From: JAGOBP01 sp046328575 | Lineage (GTDB): Bacteria; Chloroflexota; Anaerolineae; Fen-1058 | NCBI GenBank assembly: GCA_046328575.1 | Contig: JAXLWI010000011.1 | Coordinates: 1-64,000 of the forward strand | Direction: 5' to 3' | Length of the DNA: 64,000 bases | In this document: in pieces, positions 54,356 through 63,378 of the stretch | Numbering within the stretch: the stretch's first letter is position 1 | How the letters are laid out: each line of letters opens with the position of its first letter | Notes under the pieces: generated by a model | Told to the model about the DNA's origin: nothing | Seen by the model: only the letters and a program-made list of their open reading frames with translations | Database searches by the model: none | Translations under genes and position numbers: made by a program

Positions 54356-55939
54356 TCATACTGATGGATAGGGACTCGGCAACTCAACTTCCAGCACAGT
54401 TCCACCGTTAGGTGGAGAGTCTACGTGCATTGTGCCGCCGAGTAATGCCACACGTTCGCTTATCCCCAACAACCCAAAGTGCTTGGCCGCCGATAACTCC
54501 GCCAGATCGATCGGTTTGGGTAACCCCTGCCCATCATCGGCCAGCATCAGCCTGATGCTAGCCGTTGGCGTCCGCTCCACTCGCAACGCCACATTGCGGG
54601 CTGAGGCATGCTTGCGAACATTATTCAGCCCTTCTTGAACGATTCGGAACACCGACAATTCCAAGGCTTCCGGCAACCGCCCTAACTTCGGATCGATACT
54701 GAGTTCCAACTGAACGCCATGTCGCTCGGCCCATTCTTCGGCCAGCGAGCGCACCGCAGCTTTCAAACCGTGCGCCTCCAAGGTCGGCGGGCGTAAGTCG
54801 CTACACAATTGCCGTAAATCGGCCACAACTTGCCGCACGCTCTGCCGAATCCCTGCCAACTCGGCCTGTTGTTCTTCATCGTCGACTTCACCTTCGATGT
54901 CTTCCAGCCGATAGTTGAAACTCAGCAAATCTTGAATAACTTGATCATGCAGTTCACGCGCCAGAAACTTGCGCTCCTCTTCGCGCTCAGTCATCAAGCG
55001 TCGCTGAGCCGCTTGCAGCGCGATGTTGAGTTGATCGAGCACGTTCACCTGCTGTGCCAACCGCTCTAACAATTCCCGATTGAGCGAATCACGTTGCGCA
55101 AGGCTTTGCTGCAACGCGGCTTGTGTGCGTCGTAACTCATCAGTTTGCTGCTGAACCTGGTGATAACTTTCCAACGCCCAGATGATGGGAGTCACCTGCT
55201 CTTGGCGCGTGCCGCCTACCATCAATTCCACGATCTCGCGCGGCGTTGAATCAGCCGTTACCCGATCGGCGATGACCCGGCCTTCATACATCACCAAAAT
55301 CCGATTGGTCACTGCGAACAGATGCTTGAGATTGTCACTGGCGATGATCACGGCCACACCCGATCGCGCCAACTGGCGAATCCGTTCCAGCATCCGTTCT
55401 TGTCGCTCGTAGCTCAGCACCGCCAACGCATCGTCCAGCACCAGCAAACGCGCCGGGCTGCACAACGCCCGCACAATCGCTACGATCTGTTGTTGCTCGT
55501 CGGATAGGTTACTGACCTTAACATTGACGATGTGCGCCGCGCCAAACTCGGTCAGCAGTTCTATCGCCCGTCGCGTCATCGCGACATCATCGGGCACACC
55601 CATCCGCCAGGGCCGACTCACCTCCCGGCCTAGCGAGATATTCGCCACAACATCCAGATTGCCCGCCAGCAGCGGTTGCTGGTGAACCATCGCGATGCCT
55701 TGCACTTGCGCCTGCGCCGGATTAGTCAGTTGCAGCGGTTGACTATCAAGCCGTAACTGCCCGCTAGTCGGCATATGCAGCCCACCGATGAGTTGCAACA
55801 GGGTCGACTTGCCAACCCCGCGCCGTCCGACCAACCCAATGACTTCGCCAGCCTCAATCTGAAGCGAGACATCTTGCAGCGCAACGAGTGTACCAAAGTG
55901 CTTTGAGACCTGATCGAGTTGCAGCAAAGGCGTGGACAC
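54356..55939 (-). CDS. ABC ATPase-histidine kinase hybrid sensor
   Basis: 527 residues from GTG 55939 (AAGGAG 3 bases upstream); an ATG at 55999 gives 547, used for numbering here. Residues 25-245 are a sugar-type ABC ATPase: Walker A GRRGVGKST (59-67), Q-loop HQQ, but signature LSDEQ instead of LSGGQ, Walker B LLVLDD with Asp190 for the catalytic Glu, and SDN with Asp222 for the H-loop His. A coiled coil (275-340) leads to a HisKA_3 box EEERKFLARELHDQ (His351) and HATPase (NNVRKHA, DDGQGL, FGLLGISERV). No membrane segment. It lies upstream of xylFGH on the same strand and divergent to a response regulator. I infer a transporter-coupled kinase whose ABC part binds ATP but hydrolyses poorly. 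Confidence 0.9.
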   Translation of the reverse strand: MSTPLLQLDQVSKHFGTLVALQDVSLQIEAGEVIGLVGRRGVGKSTLLQLIGGLHMPTSGQLRLDSQPLQLTNPAQAQVQGIAMVHQQPLLAGNLDVVANISLGREVSRPWRMGVPDDVAMTRRAIELLTEFGAAHIVNVKVSNLSDEQQQIVAIVRALCSPARLLVLDDALAVLSYERQERMLERIRQLARSGVAVIIASDNLKHLFAVTNRILVMYEGRVIADRVTADSTPREIVELMVGGTRQEQVTPIIWALESYHQVQQQTDELRRTQAALQQSLAQRDSLNRELLERLAQQVNVLDQLNIALQAAQRRLMTEREEERKFLARELHDQVIQDLLSFNYRLEDIEGEVDDEEQQAELAGIRQSVRQVVADLRQLCSDLRPPTLEAHGLKAAVRSLAEEWAERHGVQLELSIDPKLGRLPEALELSVFRIVQEGLNNVRKHASARNVALRVERTPTASIRLMLADDGQGLPKPIDLAELSAAKHFGLLGISERVALLGGTMHVDSPPNGGTVLEVELPSPYPSV

Positions 55940-55968
55940 AGGCTCCTTAGCGAGCGAGGGTTGGCCTA

Positions 55969-55997
55969 TTGTATCACCGCGCCACAAATTGGTCACC
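55969..55997 (-). promoter_or_regulatory. candidate promoter of the ABC-kinase hybrid
   Basis: Minus strand GTGACC, 17-base spacer, TACAAT (55969-55974). If used, transcription starts about 20 bases before GTG 55939, which favours that start over ATG 55999. Confidence 0.5.
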
Positions 55998-56066
55998 ATG
56001 GATTACAAAGCCTTGTTGGCAGAGAGCGCCCTATCAGTTTCGGCCAAGTTGAGGCATAATGGGGTC

Positions 56067-57122
56067 ATGTCTGCTATCCGATTGATCCTCGCCGACGATC
56101 ACGCCATCGTTCGTGCCGGTTTGCGCAATGCGCTGCTGGAACTGCCCGATATGAGTGTGGTGGCCGAAGTCGGCACCGGTCCAGCCCTGCACGAAGCACT
56201 GGCCCGCCACCCGATCGACCTGCTGCTCGTTGATGTAGCCATGCCCGGTTTTGATCCGATATCTGAAGTGCGCCACATCAAAGCCCAGTATCCCGATCTC
56301 AAAGTGCTGATTGTCAGCGCCTACGCCGACGAAGCCTACGTGGTAGGTCTCCTCGATGCTGGTGTCAACGGCTATCATCTAAAGGATCAGCCGCTGGCCG
56401 ATTTGCAACTGGCCATACAGCGCATCCTCGCAGGCGAACGCTGGATCTCCGGCCCATTAGTCGAACGGCTGTTGCATCGCCGATCGGCCAGTGCCGCCCC
56501 AACGCCTGTGCCGCAACTCACGCGCCGTCAACGCGAACTCTTACATTGGTTGGCGCAGGGGCATGATAATCGCAAAATCGCGCAAGCGACCGGCTTGAGC
56601 GTCAAGACGATCGAGAATCACCTGACGCGGTTGTATCGCTCGTTGGGGGTGTACAGCCGATCGGAAGCGTTGAGTTACTTGATGCGGCATCCCGAAGTCT
56701 TAGCCGCTACGAGTCAGGAGGCCGCCGCCAAAGTCCCCGAATCGGACTCAACCCGCACGCTGTCGGTGCTGCTCGTCGACGACAATCCACGTTATCGCCA
56801 ACAATTGAGCCGACTCATCGGTAAGACCTATCCGGCTACGCTGCTCTACGAAGCCGATGATGTCGCCGAAGCCGTGCGTCTGGCCGAAAGCGCCAAACCG
56901 AACCTGGCGTTGATCGACGTGGTGTTGACGGATGAAGACGGCATCTACTGCACCCGCCGCGTGAAAGCCGTCTCGCCGGCCACGCGTGTCGTGTTGATCA
57001 GCGCGTATCCCGATCGGGAATTCCACCGACTCGGACTCAGCGCGGGTGCGGTCGCTTTTCTCGACAAGAAAGATCTGGACGCGGCCGCGGTGCGCCAAGT
57101 TATCGACGACGCCTTAGTGTAG
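56067..57122 (+). CDS. response regulator with REC-LuxR HTH-REC architecture
   Basis: 351 residues from ATG 56067; CATAAT 7 bases upstream suggests a near-leaderless message. The first receiver (1-120) has acidic pocket DD10-11, phosphoacceptor Asp56 (LLLVDVAMPG) and Lys106. A LuxR-type HTH (150-200: LTRRQRELLHWLAQG, GLSVKTIENHLTRLYRSLGV) follows, then a second receiver (232-350) with DD238-239, Asp284 (ALIDVVLTDEDG) and Lys334. Both receivers look competent. Divergent from the ABC-kinase hybrid, it is the natural partner; two receivers allow two inputs or phosphorelay. Likely controls the xyl genes. Confidence 0.93.
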   Translation: MSAIRLILADDHAIVRAGLRNALLELPDMSVVAEVGTGPALHEALARHPIDLLLVDVAMPGFDPISEVRHIKAQYPDLKVLIVSAYADEAYVVGLLDAGVNGYHLKDQPLADLQLAIQRILAGERWISGPLVERLLHRRSASAAPTPVPQLTRRQRELLHWLAQGHDNRKIAQATGLSVKTIENHLTRLYRSLGVYSRSEALSYLMRHPEVLAATSQEAAAKVPESDSTRTLSVLLVDDNPRYRQQLSRLIGKTYPATLLYEADDVAEAVRLAESAKPNLALIDVVLTDEDGIYCTRRVKAVSPATRVVLISAYPDREFHRLGLSAGAVAFLDKKDLDAAAVRQVIDDALV

Positions 57123-57134
57123 CATCTTCGGTTG

Positions 57135-58394
57135 TTAAGGTGCGGTATTGCCTGGTTGCCACGCCTCGGGCTTGCCCAATATTTCGCGCACAATCAAACT
57201 CACGCCACCCATCACACACGCATCAAACTTGAAGGCCGACAAACAGATTTCGCCCCCTGCGCGTGACGCGGCCAACGCCCGCGCATTCACTTCTTGCTGA
57301 GCACGCGGAAGGATGTACGGCCCGGCCAGACTCAACACGCCGCCCAATACCACGCGGCCAGGGTTGAAAGCGTTGATCAAACTCGCCGTGCCGATGCCTA
57401 GATAACGACCCACTTCATCAAGGACGTGTAACACCGCCGGTTCGCCGTGTTCGGCCGCCTGCAAAATGTTCCGCATTCGAATCGCTTTAGGATTGCCGTT
57501 CACTTCGGGCAGTGCTAGCAACCACGGCGTCTGACCAAGATTTGCTGCCTGCTGTACACGCTCTACGATCGCCGTTGGACCAATCAATGTTTCCCAGCAA
57601 CCGCGGTTGCCGCAATTACACTGCGGGCCATCTGGCACCAGCGTCATGTGCCCGATCTCTCCCGCGAAACCGCCGACGCCGCCAAACAACTTGCCGTCGA
57701 TCACCAAGCCGCCGCCCAGGCCCACGCCCGCGCTCAGGTAGATAAAATGATCGGCTTGTTTGGCCACGCCCAGCATCTTTTCGCCGAACGCTGCAGCATT
57801 GGCCTCATTCTCGACGATGACGGGTACGCCGAAGGCCGCGCACCACATATCGCGCAGCGGCACGTCGCGCCAGCCAAGGTTGGGCGCAAAGAGCAACGTG
57901 CCTGTCGCATGATCCACCAAGCCCGGCACGCCCAGCCCAATGCCTAGCACCCGATGCCCGCTGACTTGCGCCTGCTGCATAGCTTCGCGCACCAACATTT
58001 CAGCCTGTACCATCACCTGCGGCTGACCGGCTTTGGCTGAACCGTTCGTATCGATCTGACGCCGCCACACCACATTCGCGCGCAGATCGGCCAACACAAC
58101 CGAGATGAAGTCAACGCCGATCTCAACGCCGACAATTCGCCCGGCATCCGGATTGATATCGATCAGCAAGCCTGGCCGACCCGGCCCCACATTCTGTGTG
58201 CCGAGTTCACGCACGAAGCCTAACGTCTGCAACTGCGCCAGCAGCGTGCCAATCGTGCTTTTGTTGAGGCCGCTGATTTCGGTCAGCCGCGCCCGCGCGA
58301 TCGGGCCGCCCGCTTCCCAGATATAGCGCAGCACAATCGAGAGGTTTCGCTCTCGCACCCAATTTTGATCAGCCGTTCGATAGCGTGGAGGCAT
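57135..58394 (-). CDS. xylR: ROK-family repressor, XylR-like
   Basis: 419 residues; ATG 58394 lies 17 bases after the xylB stop without a clear ribosome site. N-terminal winged helix (15-75: RARLTEISGLNKSTIGTLLAQL) and ROK domain with GIGLGVPGLVD, ENEANAAAFGE, and the zinc motif QCNCGNRGCWE. XylR proteins of this type bind xylose or glucose and release xyl operators. Placed last in a xylA-xylB-xylR order and convergent with the response regulator, it probably represses through the operator at 61212. Confidence 0.92.
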   Translation of the reverse strand: MPPRYRTADQNWVRERNLSIVLRYIWEAGGPIARARLTEISGLNKSTIGTLLAQLQTLGFVRELGTQNVGPGRPGLLIDINPDAGRIVGVEIGVDFISVVLADLRANVVWRRQIDTNGSAKAGQPQVMVQAEMLVREAMQQAQVSGHRVLGIGLGVPGLVDHATGTLLFAPNLGWRDVPLRDMWCAAFGVPVIVENEANAAAFGEKMLGVAKQADHFIYLSAGVGLGGGLVIDGKLFGGVGGFAGEIGHMTLVPDGPQCNCGNRGCWETLIGPTAIVERVQQAANLGQTPWLLALPEVNGNPKAIRMRNILQAAEHGEPAVLHVLDEVGRYLGIGTASLINAFNPGRVVLGGVLSLAGPYILPRAQQEVNARALAASRAGGEICLSAFKFDACVMGGVSLIVREILGKPEAWQPGNTAP

Positions 58395-58411
58395 AGAGAC
58401 AGTTCAGCCGG

Positions 58412-59935
58412 TTAGTCTGGCAGCGAATGGAACGTATCTTTCAGGGCCGGATACAACGCGCGATATGACGGGTACAAACGCTCGTATTTGGCGGCATTTT
58501 CGGAAATTGGCGCAGTCCGATCGGTGATCTTGATCGTTGCGGCCACGGCTTCGTCGACGCTCTTGAACGTACCCGCGCCAACTCCGGCCAGCAAAGCCGC
58601 GCCAAACGCCGCGCCTTCGGTCACGTTGACCAGCACCAATTCCGCACCGAACACATCAGCCTGAATCTGCCGCCACACAGCACTGCGCGCGCCGCCGCCC
58701 GACGCCCGCACCTGCTCGATTGGCACACCCAGCCCCTTGATCAATTCGAGGCTATCGCGCAGACCAAACGACACGCCTTCCAACACTGATCGCACGAGAT
58801 GTGCTTTGCCGTGCCGCAGCGTCAGGCCCACAAACGCGCCCCGCGCCTGCGGATCAGGATATGGTGTGCGTTCGCCGGTGAGATACGGCAGGAACAACAA
58901 GCCCTCGCTGCCAACCGGCGCGAGCGCAGCTTCTTGCGTCAACAGTTCATAGGGATCAACGTCGATCAACTTCGCGGCGGTTTTCTCGGTATCGCCGATC
59001 GAATCACGCAGCCAGCGGAACGATCCACCCGCCGACAACATCACGCCCATGTAGTGCCATTTGCCGGGCACGGCGTGACAAAAGGCGTGCAGGCGACCTT
59101 GCGCTTCCGCCGCATAATGATCGCTGTGCGCGAACACAACGCCGCTCGTCCCCGACGTGACCGAGATCACACCCGCTTTTACGATACCGCTACCCACGGC
59201 TTGCGCGGCTTGATCGCCGCCGCCGCCTACAACCGGCGTGCCTTCTTTCAAGCCCGTTGCTTTAGCCGCGCTCGCGCTGATGCGGCCTGATACCACGTCA
59301 GACTCTGTACACGTCGGCAGCCACACGCGCGGAATGTCCAGCGCGCCCAGCATCTCATCCGACCAGCGGCGATGCTCGACATCAAGTAATGACATGCCCG
59401 ACGCATCAGAAACTTCCGTCGCGTATTCGCCCGTCAAACAAAAACGCACGTAGTCCTTGGGCAGAAGAATATGTGTCGTCTGATCAAAAACTTGCGGTTC
59501 GTTTTCGCGCACCCACACGATCTTGGGAGCGGTGAAACCAGGCAGCACCTGATTGCCGGTCAGTTGCAGCAACCGATCGAGCCCGCCCACTTTCGCGGTG
59601 ATTTCGGCACATTGTGCGCCCGTGCGCTGATCGTTCCACAAAATGGCAGGCCGCAAAACGCGATCGGACTTGTCGAGCATGACGAGGCCGTGCATCTGAC
59701 CTGTCATCCCAATCGCGGTTACTTCATCGCCCGATCGGTTCGCTTTGCTGAGCGCCGCTTTGATACTAGCGACCGTGCCCTGCCACCAATCGGCGGGATC
59801 TTGCTCTGACCACAGCGGCTTCGGCGTCGAAAGGGGATATTCGGTGGTGTGCGTGGCGATGACGTTGCCGCGCTCATCGATCAACAGCGCCTTCGCGCCG
59901 GTCGTGGAAACATCGATGCCGAGAAGAAGAGCCAT
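58412..59935 (-). CDS. xylB: xylulokinase
   Basis: 507 residues from ATG 59935 with GAGGTGAAG. FGGY carbohydrate kinase: LGIDVSTTGAKALLID (phosphate 1), MTGQMHGLVMLD and the xylulose-site ILWNDQRT, catalytic Asp in SDASGMSLLDV, phosphate 2 VTSGTSGVVFA, and the C-terminal ASGGGARSAVWRQIQADVFG. Phosphorylates D-xylulose to xylulose 5-phosphate, which can enter the pentose phosphate pathway. Lies 72 bases downstream of xylA behind a hairpin. Confidence 0.96.
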   Translation of the reverse strand: MALLLGIDVSTTGAKALLIDERGNVIATHTTEYPLSTPKPLWSEQDPADWWQGTVASIKAALSKANRSGDEVTAIGMTGQMHGLVMLDKSDRVLRPAILWNDQRTGAQCAEITAKVGGLDRLLQLTGNQVLPGFTAPKIVWVRENEPQVFDQTTHILLPKDYVRFCLTGEYATEVSDASGMSLLDVEHRRWSDEMLGALDIPRVWLPTCTESDVVSGRISASAAKATGLKEGTPVVGGGGDQAAQAVGSGIVKAGVISVTSGTSGVVFAHSDHYAAEAQGRLHAFCHAVPGKWHYMGVMLSAGGSFRWLRDSIGDTEKTAAKLIDVDPYELLTQEAALAPVGSEGLLFLPYLTGERTPYPDPQARGAFVGLTLRHGKAHLVRSVLEGVSFGLRDSLELIKGLGVPIEQVRASGGGARSAVWRQIQADVFGAELVLVNVTEGAAFGAALLAGVGAGTFKSVDEAVAATIKITDRTAPISENAAKYERLYPSYRALYPALKDTFHSLPD

Positions 59936-59955
59936 AGCTTCACCTCGTAATGCGC

Positions 59956-59995
59956 AACGAGTAATGAGTGAACAACCTTTCACTCATTACTCGTT
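59956..59995 (-). repeat. 17-bp perfect hairpin between xylA and xylB
   Basis: Stem AACGAGTAATGAGTGAA and its complement around a 6-base loop, 12 bases after the xylA stop. No U-tract. It probably stabilises or attenuates the xylA message relative to xylB. Confidence 0.75.
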
Positions 59996-60007
59996 ACTTG
60001 TTTGTCC

Positions 60008-61177
60008 TTAACGGACCCCAAGGAGCAAATCGATTGTCAGTTGATCCAGCTTCTCATACGGTTGACCGCGCTGACCTAACGCCACCCGATCGAACTCACG
60101 GGCCTTCAGGGCCGCCGCTTTGCCGGTCGAGTATGCGCCGAAGAACTCGTTCATCGAGCCATCATCGGCGTTGATTTCGGCTAGCAAGGCCTGAATTTCC
60201 GGATCGGCATTGAACTGCGCCGCTTTTTCTTTGAGGATCAAATACGTGCGCATACAGCCCTTGGCGAATTCTTTCACGCCTTCCAGGTTGTCGGTGCGAT
60301 AGGCATGCGCGTCGAAGTGGCGCGAACCGGCATAGCCCACGTCTTCAAGGAACTTGACCAGATAGAACGCGGCTTTGGGATTCTGCGAACCGAAGCGCAG
60401 GTCCTGATCGTAGCGCGCGTAGTTCTGATCGTTAAGGTCGATGTGGAATAACTTACCCGCACCCCACGCCTGCGCGACCGCATGCATGAAATTGAGGCCA
60501 GCCATGTGCTCGTGCGCCATCTCTGGATTGACGCCCACCATCTCGGGATGATCGAGGGTGGCAATGAAACCCAACATCGCGCCAGTGGTCGGTAAATAGA
60601 TGTCGCCGCGTGGTTCGTTCGGTTTGGCTTCCAGCGCAAACTTCAGATCATACTTATTGTCGAGCGCATATTCGCACAGGAAGTTCATGGCTTCGCGGAA
60701 GCGCTTACCCGAATCGAGCGCGCTCTTGCCAGAGTCGGTCTCGGTACCTTCACGGCCGCCCCAGAACACATAGGTCTTTGCACCTAATTCAACGCCCAGA
60801 TCAATGGCGCGCATCGTCTTGTGCAGAGCGTAGGCCCGCACCTTTGGATCGTTGCTGGTAAACGCCCCATCTCGAAAAGCGGGATCGTTGAAGAGATTGG
60901 TGGTGGCCATCGGGACACAGAGACCGGTGTCGCTGAGGGCCTGCTTGAAATCGGCGACGATCTTATCGCGTTGAGCGGGGGTTGCATCGATTGGGACGAG
61001 GTCGTTGTCGTGGAAGTTCACGCCCCACGCGCCGACTTCAGCTAGCAAGTGAACGATTTCGACGGGCGACAAAGCCGATCGGACCGCCTTGCCAAACGGA
61101 TCAGAACCGGTATTGCCAACAGTCCACAGGCCAAAAGTAAATCTGTGTTCGGGTTTGGGTTGATACAGGGAAGCCAT
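60008..61177 (-). CDS. xylA: xylose isomerase, class I
   Basis: 389 residues from ATG 61177 with AAGGAG; the extension to 61243 would run over the operator and -10 box. Class I (actinobacterial type) by length and motifs: GAWGVNFHDNDLVP (catalytic His), GREG, LKFALEAKPNEPRGD (metal Glu and Lys), FHIDLNDQNYARYDQDLRFGS (metal Asp), HFDAHAYRTD. Interconverts D-xylose and D-xylulose in the cytosol. First gene of the catabolic operon. Confidence 0.97.
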   Translation of the reverse strand: MASLYQPKPEHRFTFGLWTVGNTGSDPFGKAVRSALSPVEIVHLLAEVGAWGVNFHDNDLVPIDATPAQRDKIVADFKQALSDTGLCVPMATTNLFNDPAFRDGAFTSNDPKVRAYALHKTMRAIDLGVELGAKTYVFWGGREGTETDSGKSALDSGKRFREAMNFLCEYALDNKYDLKFALEAKPNEPRGDIYLPTTGAMLGFIATLDHPEMVGVNPEMAHEHMAGLNFMHAVAQAWGAGKLFHIDLNDQNYARYDQDLRFGSQNPKAAFYLVKFLEDVGYAGSRHFDAHAYRTDNLEGVKEFAKGCMRTYLILKEKAAQFNADPEIQALLAEINADDGSMNEFFGAYSTGKAAALKAREFDRVALGQRGQPYEKLDQLTIDLLLGVR

Positions 61178-61211
61178 CAGTTTCACTCCTTGTGACGGAA
61201 ATTCGAGCGGG

Positions 61212-61247
61212 GTTTGTTTGGGCGTTAGCCAAACTAACGACATTATA
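61212..61247 (-). promoter_or_regulatory. xylA -10 box and XylR-like operator
   Basis: Minus strand TATAAT at 61242-61247 is followed at once by GTTAGTTTGG-N7-CCAAACAAAC (61212-61238), a near-perfect dyad closely resembling Bacillus-type XylR operators. The site covers the transcription start, as for a ROK repressor. A further dyad AAATAG-N10-CTATTT lies upstream at 61267-61288 and could bind an activator. Confidence 0.7.
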
Positions 61248-61375
61248 GCGCTGTTCAGTGCCGCACAAATAGGAACTTAGTACTATTTAGGCTGTGATAT
61301 TCGTAACGCATTAGCCGACCATCCGCCAAATTAGATGATACATATAAGGAAATAGCGACGGTCGCTGTCGAAAAT

Positions 61376-61409
61376 GAAAACGCGGAGCCGAAATCAACTC
61401 CGCGTTTTC
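61376..61409 (-). terminator. rho-independent terminator of the kinase-nucleotidyltransferase gene
   Basis: Perfect 12-bp stem GAAAACGCGGAG/CTCCGCGTTTTC, 10-base loop, followed on the minus strand by ATTTTC; 20 bases after the stop at 61430. Confidence 0.82.
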
Positions 61410-61429
61410 AAGCGCCGTTCAAAAAAAAT

Positions 61430-63352
61430 CTAGCCTTCTCTGAAGGTCTGCAGCGTGTCGAGGTAATGCTCTGGCAGACCGATGTCGAAGCGCCGCCCGT
61501 CGATGACGACGCCGTGGAAACCATCTTCCTGCCGCAACCGATCGAGGCACGAGGTCAACTGAAACTCGCCGCGCTCGCGTACGTTGTTGACAATGTGCTC
61601 TTCCAGATACTCAAAAATTTGCGGCTTGATGATGTACTGGCCAAAGAGCGTCAGATATTCGCCCTGTGGTAGACCGCTGACGAAGAGATGCTCACGGGCA
61701 TAGTCAGCTGTGGGCTTCTCGGCGAATTCGGTCAGGTTCAGCAACCGATTGGCCTCCAGCCACACGCCCGTTACTGTGCCAAACGCTGCGATCTGGCTCT
61801 CCGGCGTACGCCGCAACCCGACGACGCTGACACCATGTTGATGATAGGCATCCAGCATTTGCTGCGCGCACGATCGATCCGTATTCGAGCGATACAGGTG
61901 ATCGCCCAGCATCAGCAAGAACGGCTCGTTGCCGATCGCTTCCCGTGCGCAATAGACCGCATGCCCAAAGCCCTCCTGCGCGGTCTGCGTGACAAAGGTG
62001 ACGTGCCGTCCGATTTCCAACAAGCGGTGCGAATAATCTTGGAAATGACGCGGGAGTTTGTTGTAATTCTCGATCGAGATCTGCGCGTTAAAGAACGACT
62101 TGAAATCATTCAGGTCGTTCTCCTGAACGATGATAACCACTTCTTCGATGCCGGCGTTTAACGCCTCTTCGACGATGAACAGAATCGCCGGCTTCGCGAT
62201 ACCATCTCGATCGACCACCGGGAACAATTCCTTCTTGGTCGCCTTAGTCGCCGGGAACAAGCGCGTGCCAAAGCCGGCCGCTGGAATCAACGCCTTACGC
62301 ACCTTGCGACCCGGCTTCAGCGTAAACGTCAGACACGACATACCCAAATCGCGTTCGATGATCTCAACCACCGCCTGTTGATCGGCGGCGCTGCGCGCCA
62401 AAAATTGTGCGGTGCCATCGCCCTGTGAGCCGACGCCTTTGCCGCCCCAGACGTGCGGCTTTAGCGGCGCGTAATTCAAAACCTTATGAAGAACCGGCGA
62501 GGTCAACTCCTCAGGACAAGCGGGCGTGGCATATCGATCGAAAAACGCTTGCGCTTCCACCATCAACGCCCCTAAGCGCTCCGCATCGCCCCCCTTGAGA
62601 GAATCAAGCGCCTGATGCACGATCCGTTTGTTGATCGGTCCCAATAGTTCCTGCACGCCATGTTCGACCTCGTTCTCGGCGAACGGATAGCAGCGATTCA
62701 GCCGATTGAGAATCTCCATCGTGTCCTTCTGCGCGTGCAGATCGACGATGACGAAGTTGAGTTCGGTATTGACCTGCAACTCTTGCGTATCCAACCGATC
62801 CCCGTCGAACGTCATCAGCACAGGACGCGTGCCAAACGCACAGCCCTGATCCATACGACCGCACCGCGACGGCGTGGTGATCTCGCCCATGTAAGCTAAT
62901 TCCATCTCACCGCGCGTGGTCAATTTGAGATCGTATACGCGATTGAACGCCCGCGCCGTCAACACGCAGATCGCCGCACTGGACGACAGACCCTTCTTCA
63001 TCGGCAGATCGGTCAGATAGTTGTCGATGACAAGGCCGCGCACTCGATAGTTCGTCGCCACCTGATAGGCCACACCCGCCATGTAACTCCAAAAGCCGCC
63101 GCGTTCGGCTTCTTCCAGCAAGGCTTTCGGCTCCATCGGGATTTCATACGGGCCGATGATTTCGCCGTCGGGCGTGCGCGACGACAAGACCAGCGAGGTC
63201 GGATGCGAGGAGACTTCGGCGTAGATGCCTTGATTCGTGCCGCTGATCAGGCAATAACCTTTTTCGATCTCGGCGTTTGTCCGACGATGCCCCCCGGCCC
63301 AATCGGAGTGCTCGCCCATCAAACAGATGCGGCCCGGAACAAATATCTTCAT
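61430..63352 (-). CDS. GHMP sugar kinase fused to UTP-sugar-1-phosphate uridylyltransferase
   Basis: 640 residues from ATG 63352; a TTG four codons earlier is possible. Residues 1-345 are a GHMP kinase: PGRICLMGEHSDWAGG, PMKKGLSSSAA (118-127) and GGKGVGSQGDG (303-313). Residues 351-640 are a GalU-type nucleotidyltransferase: LIPAAGFGTRLFPATK, KKELFPVVD, MLGDHLYR, FAEKPT, and a C-terminal RRFDIGLPEHYL. It should phosphorylate a free sugar at C1 and convert it to UDP-sugar (galactose, glucuronate or arabinose are candidates). FKP fucokinase fusions have the reverse order. Lies 26 bases after a P-type ATPase gene. Confidence 0.9.
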   Translation of the reverse strand: MKIFVPGRICLMGEHSDWAGGHRRTNAEIEKGYCLISGTNQGIYAEVSSHPTSLVLSSRTPDGEIIGPYEIPMEPKALLEEAERGGFWSYMAGVAYQVATNYRVRGLVIDNYLTDLPMKKGLSSSAAICVLTARAFNRVYDLKLTTRGEMELAYMGEITTPSRCGRMDQGCAFGTRPVLMTFDGDRLDTQELQVNTELNFVIVDLHAQKDTMEILNRLNRCYPFAENEVEHGVQELLGPINKRIVHQALDSLKGGDAERLGALMVEAQAFFDRYATPACPEELTSPVLHKVLNYAPLKPHVWGGKGVGSQGDGTAQFLARSAADQQAVVEIIERDLGMSCLTFTLKPGRKVRKALIPAAGFGTRLFPATKATKKELFPVVDRDGIAKPAILFIVEEALNAGIEEVVIIVQENDLNDFKSFFNAQISIENYNKLPRHFQDYSHRLLEIGRHVTFVTQTAQEGFGHAVYCAREAIGNEPFLLMLGDHLYRSNTDRSCAQQMLDAYHQHGVSVVGLRRTPESQIAAFGTVTGVWLEANRLLNLTEFAEKPTADYAREHLFVSGLPQGEYLTLFGQYIIKPQIFEYLEEHIVNNVRERGEFQLTSCLDRLRQEDGFHGVVIDGRRFDIGLPEHYLDTLQTFREG

Positions 63353-63378
63353 GATTGCGCTCAACTTTCAGATGAGAT

